Source: a virus. Taken from it: 26,077 nucleotides of DNA. Below are positions 6,776-15,197 of the stretch, one piece after another. The stretch is taken from positions 1 to 26,077 of IMG/VR virus record IMGVR_UViG_3300020578_000376; one strand, given 5' to 3'. How positions within the stretch are numbered: position 1 is the first letter of the stretch; each line of letters starts with the position of its first letter. The position numbers and the translations under genes are program-made. The notes beneath the pieces are model-generated. The model did not search any database, was not told where the DNA came from, and saw only the letters and a list, made by a program, of their open reading frames with translations.

Positions 6776-8122
6776 CTAAAAGATTAAATCAGGTACCGTT
6801 TTTGAGCTAGCTATCTCTTTTACTACTTCTATATTTTGTTGTAAAGCAAAAATTACATTTTGTTTATCATTTTCTTTGAAATAATCATTTATATATTTTA
6901 AAGCAGAAAAATACCTTCCGACTTTTAAATAATTATCTGCTTCTCTTACTAAGTTATCAAACTGTTGTTGTCTTAGAGAAGTACCTGTTTCATAATTTCT
7001 TAAATAAGCATATAATCTTAACCAGTAACTATCATTAAAAGTTTTATAATATTTCTCTCTTTCCACCATTTCTCTTCTATTATAAACACTATAATTTATG
7101 TCACATGGCTGTAGCTGTTTATAATCAGGCATAAAATATGGATTATTATATGCTATAACATAATATATTTTCCAAAACATATCTTTTAAATAATTTATTT
7201 CTGACATAAAAACTGTTTTATATCTAAAATTATATAAATCACTGCTATTTTTAATATTATACCTTAACATATAACCAACGTGACCAGCATTATTACCCTT
7301 CATAGCAGGAGAATTTATATCTGCTATTATTCTCCACGGAACATTAACATCTATCATGAAACCAAATCTTTTACATGCATCAGCAAAAGTAGAAAAATTT
7401 GGATCATTAAAATATTTGTTATATTTTACGCTATCATCATCTGCTTTATCTTTAGCAATATCTATTATTAGACCACTAACAAAACTAGAAAAATTAGTTG
7501 AATAAACTAATGAAGTTTTAGTTACTGGAAAATTATTATTAATTTGTTTTTTAAGAAATTGAATAAATTTTTTATTAAAATCATGTGAATTTTTTATAGA
7601 AGAATTAACGCTTTGATTTGAATTAACATATCTATCAAATTCTGAACCTAAAAAAGACTGATTATTTTTTATATAAACATTTGGATCTACATAATATTTA
7701 TGAGCTTTTAAATTAAAAAAAGGACTATTTCTTGAAATTTTTCCTAACATAGCGGCTGTTGCCAGATACGCATTCATGTCATTAAAAGCATCTGCAACAA
7801 AATCAATTACTCTTGCATTTCCGTCATTAGCAGTAGGAATTTGTTTTAAAAAAGTTTCATCTAATAATATGGCATCTTTATTATTATTGTTTAAACCATG
7901 AAATGCATCTATAGTCAATAAATCTCCAAAAGGCACATTATCATTATTGCTATAATTTACATATGGAATAATTATTTCACTATAATATTGTCTATGAAAA
8001 AATAAATCTTTAATATTTGGAACAGAATTTTTACCTTTAGGAATTTGTATAATTGAATCAGACTCAAAAGCTTTTTCTGATTGAAATATATTTTTTAATT
8101 CTTTTAAATTATCTTTAGCCAT
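6776..8122 (-). CDS. Unknown protein of the baseplate block, probably virion-associated
   Basis: A 448-residue protein, very AT-rich, with strong Asn, Tyr, Phe and Lys bias. No enzyme motif is visible. A compact stretch at 246-274 (FADACKRFGFMIDVNVPW, then RIIADINSPAM) looks like the most constrained part; I recall similar segments in uncharacterised proteins of marine T4-like phages, but not their function. The remainder is predicted mixed helix and strand with two aromatic-rich regions (about 320-350 and 360-390). It starts ten bases after the hub-like 1050-aa gene and shares its base composition, which suggests a tail or baseplate component, while the next gene downstream is the polymerase. 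No signal peptide or membrane segment. Assignment to the virion rests on context only. Confidence 0.5.
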   Translation of the reverse strand: MAKDNLKELKNIFQSEKAFESDSIIQIPKGKNSVPNIKDLFFHRQYYSEIIIPYVNYSNNDNVPFGDLLTIDAFHGLNNNNKDAILLDETFLKQIPTANDGNARVIDFVADAFNDMNAYLATAAMLGKISRNSPFFNLKAHKYYVDPNVYIKNNQSFLGSEFDRYVNSNQSVNSSIKNSHDFNKKFIQFLKKQINNNFPVTKTSLVYSTNFSSFVSGLIIDIAKDKADDDSVKYNKYFNDPNFSTFADACKRFGFMIDVNVPWRIIADINSPAMKGNNAGHVGYMLRYNIKNSSDLYNFRYKTVFMSEINYLKDMFWKIYYVIAYNNPYFMPDYKQLQPCDINYSVYNRREMVEREKYYKTFNDSYWLRLYAYLRNYETGTSLRQQQFDNLVREADNYLKVGRYFSALKYINDYFKENDKQNVIFALQQNIEVVKEIASSKTVPDLIF

Positions 8123-8131
8123 ATATTTTCT

Positions 8132-11100
8132 CTAGCAAGCATTAATTGGTTTAACTATATTTTTAACTTTTTGTTCATCGCCCTGCTTCGTTGATTGCTT
8201 TATAACTTGTCCTTGGAAAGAGCATTTTAACTTTGTAACAAAGGATGTTTCGTTTATATCTGTCTTAACGTTAATTACCAAATAATATCCTCCAACTCCC
8301 AATTTATCTTGTAAAACTATATATTGATTATTAAACATATAATTTGGATGAATATAGATAAAGTCTCCGGGTCTGAATATATTATTACCATACATTTCTA
8401 TATTAGAATTATAATATTGTTTTATTGTAGTACCTTTTGCATCGCCCTCTCTTCTAGCTATCATTTCTCTTTGATAAGGAGCAGTCATTTTTTCAAAATT
8501 AATTCTTTTAATAATTCCTGATTCAACACCCATTCTAAAATGAAATACTCCTTTTTTAAGGTCGTCGGATTCATCACCTATTAAATTTTTAGGGAATTTA
8601 CTTGTGCAAACAATAAATAAATAATTTAAATAGTTTAACATTTTATGTGGTGCTTTTCCGCTTTTATCTTTTGATTCGTCCACTTTACCAGATTTAACTC
8701 CATTACCTTTTTTCATACCTTCAAGTCTAGATAAAGTTTTTTCATTTATTATTGGCATCCAGTTTCTTTTTTCGGCTTCTTCACCAGTTATAGGATCATT
8801 TCCGTCTATTGCATCAAATGTAAAAGAAGAGGTAGAAAATTTAATTGAAGCATTTATACCAGCTTGTTTACCAAACACGGAAGGACCAATAGCGGGATAT
8901 ATTAATTTATTAACTACGTCTTTAATAAATTGTATTACAGGATAACGCTCTAAATTTGGTCTAACCATATTTTCAATTAAAAATTCTTGTAATAAAGTTA
9001 AAGAAATTGGTATATCAGCGAGATTTGGATTTATCTGTTTCATTTCAGACAAAAATACTTTTGTTTCTTTATCTTCAGTTATTTTGGTTGGTATGGAAAA
9101 TGGTATATTGCCTACAACTATTTTAGGGGCATCTTCTATTGGACTTATGTTATTTAAGCACTCTAAGGCAATATCTAGTAAATCACCAAGAAAAACAAAT
9201 TTTATTCTATAAACTGGTTTATCTTCTTGGTATTTTTCCATTCTCTTATCTAACGATTCTATACCGATGGAAGCTAGATCATCTGGAGGTTTTTTTACTG
9301 TAGTAGTCGGGAACAAAGAATCAAAAAAAGATTTATCATCTCCAGTTGGAGGTTCCATTATTAAAGTTTCTATTTCTTTATCATTAAATAATTCTTCTAC
9401 TCCATATAAAGAGTTGTCTTTATTTAAGATTCTTTGTTTTATAGCCGATGAATTAGAATCATCTTTTGATTTAACGCCTAAAATTTCTGGTTTATACATT
9501 CCAATATAAATTTTTGGTTTATAATCTTGTTTTTTGTTCGTTGGCAAAGTTTCAATACCAGTTAAAAAATTAAATATACCATTGTAAATACTTTTTCTGG
9601 CTAATCTTAACATTTCTTGTAATTCTTCTTCAGACTTGCTTTCAAGTCCTGTAAGTTTTAAAGATTTGTATTGTTTTTTAAATTCTTCAATATCTTTTTT
9701 TATTTCTTCTTCAGATTTACATTCTTCTTTTTCTTGTTCCGCTTTTTCATCAATAGCTTTTTTCTTTTCAGATAAAAACTGTTTAAATAACTTATTTAAT
9801 AATCTTAAATTTTTTCCTTCATTATTAATGGCAAACAAATCAGCATCAGGAGATGACAAAGCAATATCTAAATGAGCATTGTAATTAATTTTTAAATTAA
9901 CTGTTCCTTCTTCATTAAAAGTTATATCGTGTGAATATGGAGCAAGACTTAAAACAACTCTGGAAGAGCTAATTGCTTTTATAACAGACTGTATTTGTTT
10001 ATCATTATAACCAGAATTAGATAATACATCTTTAACAGTTGTAATATCTACATTAGCATAGCCGCATTCAGCTTTTATTCTATAATATTTATCATTAAAA
10101 ATATCATTAGTATCTCCAACATATCTAGATGTTTGGTTTACTAAATCAGAATATGAAAAAGAAATATCTTGATACTTTCCTTTATCTCCATCGGGGGGAA
10201 TTTTTAAAAAACGGGAATCACCAAAACTTAAACTTATCTCTCTTACTAAATCAGCAGGATTTTGAAAAAATATTTCTAAAGTTGCATGAATATTTGTACT
10301 AACAGTTGATGGATCTGTTCCCCTATATTCATAATTAAAAGATTTTATACCAACAGAATGAAAAGTGCCTTTTCCACTTAAAATTTGTTCTATATTATGT
10401 CTTTCATGTTTAACAAATTCACTCGTATCAGAACCATAAGGAACAGGAGTATCATCAAACGGTATTCTCCAATCGTATCCCTTTGAAAATTGTCCTGCTG
10501 ATTGAGAATGTTTTGCAATAGGATAAAATGTTTTATATAATCTTATTGTAGGAATTAAGAGACTAAGTACTTGAGGAGGTAATTTTTTAAAAAAATACTC
10601 CATGTCATTATTTTTAGTAAAATTATTAGTTAAAAAAAAGTGTCCAGTTGGAGTGTCATCTTGATTTTCGTATCTTATAACGGTAAAATTTTTGTATTTT
10701 TTATTTTTAATTTTTTTATCTTCTTCTTGAGGCACTTTAAGTCCTTTATCTACAGAAGCTATTAATTCATTCATTGTAAGAATTAAAGCCGCTTGCTCGC
10801 CAAGACGGTTTTCTTTAAAGAAAACCGGGTTTTCTTTTATCTCAACTTGCTCTTTTGCTGTGCCGAGTGCTTGTTCGACAGTAGCTTTTGCGCCAGCTGC
10901 TGCTGTAGGAGATAAAGTTCCTCCCCCAGTTTCTCCAAGAGCTAGATTTATAGCTTCTTGAGTTTCATGAGCACTAGGTAACGCCCCGCCTGCTTGTGCA
11001 TATGTTGCAAGAGAATCATCCACAATCTGTTGTAATTGTTTTTTAATTTCACTATCTATTTGTGTTTGGTCTTTAGCTAGAGACTTAGTAAGAAACGTAT

Positions 11101-11284
11101 CTAATGCTATTTTATAAGCATTTTCTCCTCCACCGGCTACATCAAATTCTAGTCCATCGGTTAAATTATTTGTTAGTAAAAAATTTTGTAGTTGTGAAGG
11201 ATCTTCTTTTTTTTTCCCCAGAGCTTCTAAAAAAAGAGCAGATTTCTGTTGTAATTCTACATATTTTCCAGATGTTAATCCCAT
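8132..11284 (-). CDS. Large probable baseplate hub protein (1050 aa)
   Basis: The largest protein of the window. The N-terminal 200 residues are Ala/Gln-rich and helical; a long beta-rich region follows (for example FNYEYRGTDPSTVSTNIHA and ATLEIFFQNPADLV at roughly 315-355); a charged coiled coil lies near 510-570 (KKAIDEKAEQEKEECKSEEE); and the C-terminus ends with FRPGDFIYIHPNY, then GGYYLVINVKTDIN and FVTKLKC. A 'P-G-D ... Y-x-V-x-x-V ... T-x-L' ending is seen in tail hub proteins of contractile phages, where it closes the OB-like hub domain. The gene follows the LysM gp53-like gene, where baseplate hub or wedge genes are expected. No lysozyme motif was recognised. It could equally be a fused hub/spike carrier; the role is inferred. 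Confidence 0.5.
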   Translation of the reverse strand: MGLTSGKYVELQQKSALFLEALGKKKEDPSQLQNFLLTNNLTDGLEFDVAGGGENAYKIALDTFLTKSLAKDQTQIDSEIKKQLQQIVDDSLATYAQAGGALPSAHETQEAINLALGETGGGTLSPTAAAGAKATVEQALGTAKEQVEIKENPVFFKENRLGEQAALILTMNELIASVDKGLKVPQEEDKKIKNKKYKNFTVIRYENQDDTPTGHFFLTNNFTKNNDMEYFFKKLPPQVLSLLIPTIRLYKTFYPIAKHSQSAGQFSKGYDWRIPFDDTPVPYGSDTSEFVKHERHNIEQILSGKGTFHSVGIKSFNYEYRGTDPSTVSTNIHATLEIFFQNPADLVREISLSFGDSRFLKIPPDGDKGKYQDISFSYSDLVNQTSRYVGDTNDIFNDKYYRIKAECGYANVDITTVKDVLSNSGYNDKQIQSVIKAISSSRVVLSLAPYSHDITFNEEGTVNLKINYNAHLDIALSSPDADLFAINNEGKNLRLLNKLFKQFLSEKKKAIDEKAEQEKEECKSEEEIKKDIEEFKKQYKSLKLTGLESKSEEELQEMLRLARKSIYNGIFNFLTGIETLPTNKKQDYKPKIYIGMYKPEILGVKSKDDSNSSAIKQRILNKDNSLYGVEELFNDKEIETLIMEPPTGDDKSFFDSLFPTTTVKKPPDDLASIGIESLDKRMEKYQEDKPVYRIKFVFLGDLLDIALECLNNISPIEDAPKIVVGNIPFSIPTKITEDKETKVFLSEMKQINPNLADIPISLTLLQEFLIENMVRPNLERYPVIQFIKDVVNKLIYPAIGPSVFGKQAGINASIKFSTSSFTFDAIDGNDPITGEEAEKRNWMPIINEKTLSRLEGMKKGNGVKSGKVDESKDKSGKAPHKMLNYLNYLFIVCTSKFPKNLIGDESDDLKKGVFHFRMGVESGIIKRINFEKMTAPYQREMIARREGDAKGTTIKQYYNSNIEMYGNNIFRPGDFIYIHPNYMFNNQYIVLQDKLGVGGYYLVINVKTDINETSFVTKLKCSFQGQVIKQSTKQGDEQKVKNIVKPINAC

Positions 11285-11294
11285 ATTATTACCC

Positions 11295-11633
11295 TTATCC
11301 TAACATGTATTCTAAAACCAATTCTATTGGTGTTGGTACTTTTATTATATCACCATATTGAATATGAGATTCAGTTGGTTTTTGATTAAATTTAGCTATT
11401 ATCCACCAATCTTGAGGATCACCATAATATTTTTCTGCTAATTTATAATATTTATCGCCTTCTTTCCAAACATGTTGTATTATATTTAAATTAGAATATT
11501 GACTAGCATTTACATAACTAAAATTAGGACTAGCATATTGATCAATAAATTTAATGCCTCTTTCTTTAAACATCTTTTTATAAAGAGGCATGTCGTTGTT
11601 AACTATTCTTCTATTTCTGTATCGGTTTATCAT
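11295..11633 (-). CDS. gp53: gp53-like baseplate wedge protein with LysM-like domain
   Basis: A 112-residue protein. Residues 53-100 (HVWKEGDKYYKLAEKYYGDP, QDWWIIAKFN, then IQYGDIIKVP) form a LysM-type repeat: a W-x-E-G-D opening, an 'A-x-K-Y-Y-G-D-P-x-x-W-W-I-I-A-x-x-N' helix pair, and a final 'G-x-x-I-x-V-P' strand. T4 gp53 and related baseplate proteins of contractile phages carry this form of LysM, used to clamp the baseplate together rather than to degrade cell wall. The frame is open upstream to 11705, but I take the ATG at 11633, since the preceding gene ends at 11644 and the earlier ATGs lie inside it. GGTAAT upstream is only a weak ribosome site, so coupling with the previous gene is likely. 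Confidence 0.75.
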   Translation of the reverse strand: MINRYRNRRIVNNDMPLYKKMFKERGIKFIDQYASPNFSYVNASQYSNLNIIQHVWKEGDKYYKLAEKYYGDPQDWWIIAKFNQKPTESHIQYGDIIKVPTPIELVLEYMLG

Positions 11634-11643
11634 AAATATTTTA

Positions 11644-12459
11644 TTACCAATCAGCCACATTACAAACTTTGGACTGAGCAGCTGTCGCCCCTGCTTCTTC
11701 AACATCTGTTTTCGCTTCTTCAGGTTGATCTTCGCCTTGATTTTCTACCTGCTTAGCTTCTGCAAGCGCTTTAAGGTCTTTTTCTAGTTGATCTAAGCTA
11801 ACACTTTCTGAAATTTTTGGAGTATCGGGATATTTGTGTGGAAATGAATTTATATTTATTCTTGGTCTTAGTTTGCCATCAACTATCTCATTTCCTAATG
11901 AATGTTCGTGAATTATGTCTAGAGTCATAGATACAGAAAGTAACTTAGGAAAAAGCACACTATCTTCGTCAATAAAAAAACCGCTATCTATCTTAGGTTT
12001 AAAATCAAATCCTTGCATATAACATAATAAACCAGATTTTAATGTTTGATCATCATTAATTTCATCAGATTGTTTGGCATTAGAAATTAAATTAGAAAAT
12101 TTTATTCTAAACATTGGTGGAGAAGTCATTATAGCCGTACCAGCTACTCCATTACTATATATAGGGTACAATCCTCTTATGAGATAATCTATATATTTCA
12201 TATTAGTAGCTGCTTCATTAATAGAAGAATTTGGTATTTCAAAAGCCAATGTAATTGTTCTAGAAGTATTTTTAAAAGTAGAAATAGGATCCATTTTTCC
12301 ATAAATTGTTTCTTTTTTCCATTCACTTTTAAAAGAATCACTAAAATCAGTTATAAACGCAGGAAATTGTATATGCGGTTGTGAAGCGCTATAACCACCA
12401 TTAGAAAAAGAATAAATTTTTATTGTGTATGCAGCACCAGAAGAAAGAGGAAGTTTCAT
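11644..12459 (-). CDS. Putative tail-tube initiator/cap protein of the baseplate
   Basis: A 271-residue protein with a beta-rich core: FPAFITDFSDSFKSEWKKET (about 33-52), then IYGKMDPISTFKNTSRTITL, and a helix with IDYLIRGLYP. The 'F-x-A-F-I-T-x-F-S-D-x-F ... Y-G-x-M-D-P-I-x-T-F-x-x-T-x-R' pattern is one I associate with baseplate proteins that cap the hub and nucleate the tube in contractile phages, the job of gp48/gp54 in T4. The last 60 residues are acidic, Glu/Ala-rich and probably disordered, ending in VCNVADW. It has a good AGGAG site and lies between the tape measure and gp53-like genes, the normal place for such a protein. Homology to gp48 or gp54 specifically is not certain. Confidence 0.55.
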   Translation of the reverse strand: MKLPLSSGAAYTIKIYSFSNGGYSASQPHIQFPAFITDFSDSFKSEWKKETIYGKMDPISTFKNTSRTITLAFEIPNSSINEAATNMKYIDYLIRGLYPIYSNGVAGTAIMTSPPMFRIKFSNLISNAKQSDEINDDQTLKSGLLCYMQGFDFKPKIDSGFFIDEDSVLFPKLLSVSMTLDIIHEHSLGNEIVDGKLRPRININSFPHKYPDTPKISESVSLDQLEKDLKALAEAKQVENQGEDQPEEAKTDVEEAGATAAQSKVCNVADW

Positions 12460-12469
12460 TTTTTAACTC

Positions 12470-14938
12470 CTATGGATTATTTACAAACTTTCCACCAAGA
12501 ACATATGCTCGTAAATCTGGTCCATTTTCTATTCTAAGAATAACTGGCTGTTCTTTAGATTTTTCACCTGTAGCTTTATTTTTATCGCTTCTTAAAGAAT
12601 TTATTGCCTGTACCAACGCATCCTGATCTACTGATTTAGCACTTGCTTGTGCAATATAATATTTTTCAGCAGCAACAACAAATTCTTTGGCAGGTTTTAA
12701 GCTTTGTTCATTAACTGTACTACCTGTTTTTATTAATTCATTAACTGTTTGAGTTTTGTTTATTTCACTAATAGATTTTAGAGTATTAACTCTTGCATTA
12801 AATGAAGCATCTTCAGGAATTAATTTTATTGCATCAACTATCTCTCCAACGGCAGTCTTAATTGATTTCAAATTCTCTAAATTAATTGCCCTAGTAGTTA
12901 ATTCAGTTACAGCGGTTATCATTTTAGCAACACCCTCAGTAGCCATTTTTATACTATATCCAATTGATAATATGACTGCTGCGATTAATCCTAAACCTAT
13001 TGCACCAAAAGTTCCTGCTTTTCCAATAATTAGAATTGCAGCTGCTAATGGTACAGCGGCACTAACTATTACATAAGTAGCGATGGCAAAAGCAGCACTA
13101 AAAGCTATAACTGCTGTGGCAGCTGCCCAACCATTCTCTTTTAAACCAGCAAATGCAAGAACTATCTGAGCGATACCCCAACCAGCTAATGCTATTGCAC
13201 CACCGATTGATAAGAAAACGAATCCAAGAGCCATTAAACCACCAGCTGATAAGGTAGCAGCGCCGCCAATTTCTGTTATTGCTGCTGATACTACGGGAGC
13301 TTCGGCAGCCAATTCAACACTAGAAGTGATAGCAGTTCTTGATAAAAGCATTAAAGCTAATCTTGTAGTTGCAAGAAATTGAGTAAACTTAGCAAAAGAA
13401 AAAGCTATAGCTATAACAACAGCAATTGCCGTTGTCCAACCGGGAGATTCAGACAATAATTCAGCTATCCATTTTATTGCTTTTGCTAGTGGTTCAGCGG
13501 CAATTGCTAATTTACTGAACGCTAATTCTAATTGCCTTGTGGTAGAAGCAACTTTCATTTGTGCATCTTCTAGTTCTTTTTGCGTTGCTGCTTGTGCTTC
13601 CATAGCTTTTTGATCTTCTATTGAAAGTTCTTTAAATAATTTGCTAGCTTCGTTAACATCTTTTATTCCAAGAGAAGCAGCAATAGCTTTTTTCTCAAAT
13701 CTATCTAACGAATCCCAATTTTTTCCTGATGCTTCGAAAGCTTGTTTTAATAAATCAACACGCTCACTTTCAGTAGCATTCAGCATTTCTACGCTATTTA
13801 AATAAGTTCCACCTAATATAGCATTTAATTTTCCTGCCTTATCGGCTGCTCCTTCAAACGTATCAAATCCTTCACCGATAATACCTAACAGCGTAGTCAT
13901 CTCAATTCCAAGAGCTTTTGATTGTTTTTGTAAATCAAAAAATACTTCTTTTGATTTCATGCCATGACTAGCCAAAGCGGGAAGAGTAGCACTAAAATCT
14001 TTAAATGCTTTTGATGCGGAAATTCCTAATCCAATAGCAACGGTTGTTATTCTATCACTTAACTCCTTAAGTTGCTTGTCATTCATCCCTAATGATCTAG
14101 ATAAATCATTAAATAATTTACCTGTCATTTCGGCACTAACACCTAGATTTTCCATTTTGGCAGCATGTTGAGCTAAATCTTTTTGCGCTGGAGCGCTTAA
14201 AGCAGAAAATCTAGACATATTTTCAAAAAGAGCGGCAGTAGCTTTGCCCATCTCTCTATAACCAATAGCATATTTTTCAACACCTGAAAAAGATTCTTTA
14301 TTAATTAATCCAACCTTGCCCGTTGCTTTTGCTAAGGATTCATTTGTTTCAACCATTTCTTTAACTAGAGAGCCAATACCGGCAGCTATACCTTGCATTG
14401 AACGCATTTGAGTTATTTGCTTAGTATAACCCCCAGAAATAGCAGATAGGGCATTTTCAATAGTATCCCATGTTTGTTTTATTTTTTGTTGAGCCTCTTT
14501 TTGTCTTTCTAACTCGGCAGTTTGAACTCTATATCTTTTTATTAATTCATCGGCATCTTTTAATCTTTTTTCCTCATCTTCGGATAATTGTTGCCCAAGT
14601 TCCTTTTTAAGATTTAAATATTTATAGTCTAATAAAGTATATTCATATTGAGCCTTTTTTACTCTTTCGGAATCAGTTTCTGCTTTGAGTATCTCTCCTA
14701 AAATGCCTAATTCTTTTTCTATATCCTTTAATTGTTTTTCTTTTAATTGACGAGTTTCTTTGGCTAAATCTAAACGTGCTTGCTCGATTCTTAAGCTGTC
14801 ATTTAAAACACGTAATTCTTCTAAATATATTGGCTTTAGATCTTTTGCTGCTACTAGATAAGCCTGTTTAGCTTTTACTATTTTTTCTTCAATCTCTTTT
14901 ATTTGATCACTGGTTTCTGGTGTTTTCTCATCAGCCAT
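12470..14938 (-). CDS. Tail tape measure protein
   Basis: An 822-residue tape measure protein, the role gp29 plays in T4: it runs through the tail tube and sets its length. Residues 1-160 are almost pure charged heptads (coiled coil), 160-480 are long amphipathic helices with Ala/Gly/Ser/Lys bias, and about 500-665 is a run of hydrophobic Ala/Ile/Gly helices (for example TTAIAVVIAIAFSFAKFTQF) that look like membrane segments, as is common in tape measures that reach the host membrane. The C-terminus is soluble. It is the longest helical gene between the tube genes and the baseplate genes. It starts with a good AGGAA site, behind a terminator and a putative late promoter. It lies directly downstream of the gp26/frameshift pair, as tape measures follow chaperone genes. 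Confidence 0.85.
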   Translation of the reverse strand: MADEKTPETSDQIKEIEEKIVKAKQAYLVAAKDLKPIYLEELRVLNDSLRIEQARLDLAKETRQLKEKQLKDIEKELGILGEILKAETDSERVKKAQYEYTLLDYKYLNLKKELGQQLSEDEEKRLKDADELIKRYRVQTAELERQKEAQQKIKQTWDTIENALSAISGGYTKQITQMRSMQGIAAGIGSLVKEMVETNESLAKATGKVGLINKESFSGVEKYAIGYREMGKATAALFENMSRFSALSAPAQKDLAQHAAKMENLGVSAEMTGKLFNDLSRSLGMNDKQLKELSDRITTVAIGLGISASKAFKDFSATLPALASHGMKSKEVFFDLQKQSKALGIEMTTLLGIIGEGFDTFEGAADKAGKLNAILGGTYLNSVEMLNATESERVDLLKQAFEASGKNWDSLDRFEKKAIAASLGIKDVNEASKLFKELSIEDQKAMEAQAATQKELEDAQMKVASTTRQLELAFSKLAIAAEPLAKAIKWIAELLSESPGWTTAIAVVIAIAFSFAKFTQFLATTRLALMLLSRTAITSSVELAAEAPVVSAAITEIGGAATLSAGGLMALGFVFLSIGGAIALAGWGIAQIVLAFAGLKENGWAAATAVIAFSAAFAIATYVIVSAAVPLAAAILIIGKAGTFGAIGLGLIAAVILSIGYSIKMATEGVAKMITAVTELTTRAINLENLKSIKTAVGEIVDAIKLIPEDASFNARVNTLKSISEINKTQTVNELIKTGSTVNEQSLKPAKEFVVAAEKYYIAQASAKSVDQDALVQAINSLRSDKNKATGEKSKEQPVILRIENGPDLRAYVLGGKFVNNP

Positions 14939-14961
14939 AATTTATATTTCCTGTTTACAAA

Positions 14962-14969
14962 TAAATAGT
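14962..14969 (-). promoter_or_regulatory. Putative late promoter core before the tape measure gene
   Basis: ACTATTTA on the coding strand, 24 bases before the tape measure ATG and directly after a terminator hairpin. The same octamer stands before scaffold, gp13-like and sheath genes. T4 late promoters consist of little more than a TATAAATA -10 element, so a short AT-rich core is plausible here. Confidence 0.45.
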
Positions 14970-14973
14970 TCAC

Positions 14974-15008
14974 AAATAAAAAGAGCGAGAAAACTTTGTT
15001 TCTCGCTC
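14974..15008 (-). terminator. Rho-independent terminator after the gp26 frameshift extension
   Basis: On the minus strand GAGCGAGAAA and TTTCTCGCTC form a 10-bp stem (14983-15008) around a short loop, followed by CTTTTTATTT-type U-rich sequence. It begins six bases after the TAA (15014-15016) of the extension frame, so it closes the neck/tube unit right where the extended product ends, which itself supports that frame being coding. Confidence 0.88.
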
Positions 15009-15013
15009 AATAA

Positions 15014-15187
15014 TTACTTCTTTTTAAAGGAATCCGCTTCGGCTTTTAATTGCTCTAGTAATTTTTCAACAAACCATTTTCTTAAACCAACTGGTAGGTT
15101 ATAACTCTCAAAAAGAGAAAAACCACCATAATATTTTAAATAAAAAAATTGTTCATAAACATTTTGTTGATATTCATTACTTAAACC
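15014..15187 (-). CDS. Start-less C-terminal extension frame of the gp26-like gene (frameshift product)
   Basis: A 57-codon frame, +1 relative to the gp26-like gene, reading GLSNEYQQNV, YEQFFYLKYYGGFSLFESYN, LPVGLRKWFVEKLLEQL and a lysine-rich end. It has the aromatic and Leu composition of real protein and stops just before the terminator. It holds no ATG, GTG, TTG, CTG or ATN codon, and a TAG closes the frame immediately upstream of a T7 run (15188-15194). The only way in is therefore a shift between that TAG and the gp26 stop, on TTT-TTT-T. A +1 slip, or a -2 slip adding one Phe, gives a fusion of about 345 aa. Position between tube and tape measure genes matches G/GT-type tail assembly chaperones. 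Confidence 0.75.
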   Translation of the reverse strand, partial: GLSNEYQQNVYEQFFYLKYYGGFSLFESYNLPVGLRKWFVEKLLEQLKAEADSFKKK

Positions 15188-15197
15188 AAAAAAAGTC
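15177..15197 (-). promoter_or_regulatory. Probable programmed frameshift site (T7 run)
   Basis: The gp26-like gene ends GAC-TTT-TTT-TGG-TTT-AAG-TAA. The seven T residues (15188-15194) let the Phe tRNA re-pair perfectly after +1 or -2 movement, while a Trp codon follows in the zero frame. The target frame opens only at the codon before this run and has no start codon, so shifting is confined to these seven codons. Confidence 0.65.

Noticed and set aside
11634-11705. Upstream extension of the gp53-like protein to an ATG at 11705
   Set aside because: It lies within the end of the preceding gene in another frame; the ATG at 11633, after that gene's stop, gives a normal N-terminus.
12756-13076. 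Open frame of 106 codons on the plus strand inside the tape measure gene
   Set aside because: It is the reverse complement of a well-supported helical gene, has no ribosome site, and all other genes are on the minus strand.
15140-15178. ATG overlapping the gp26-like stop (-1 frame) as the start of a separate downstream gene
   Set aside because: That frame ends after 13 codons at TAA; the long downstream frame is in a different register and contains no start codon.
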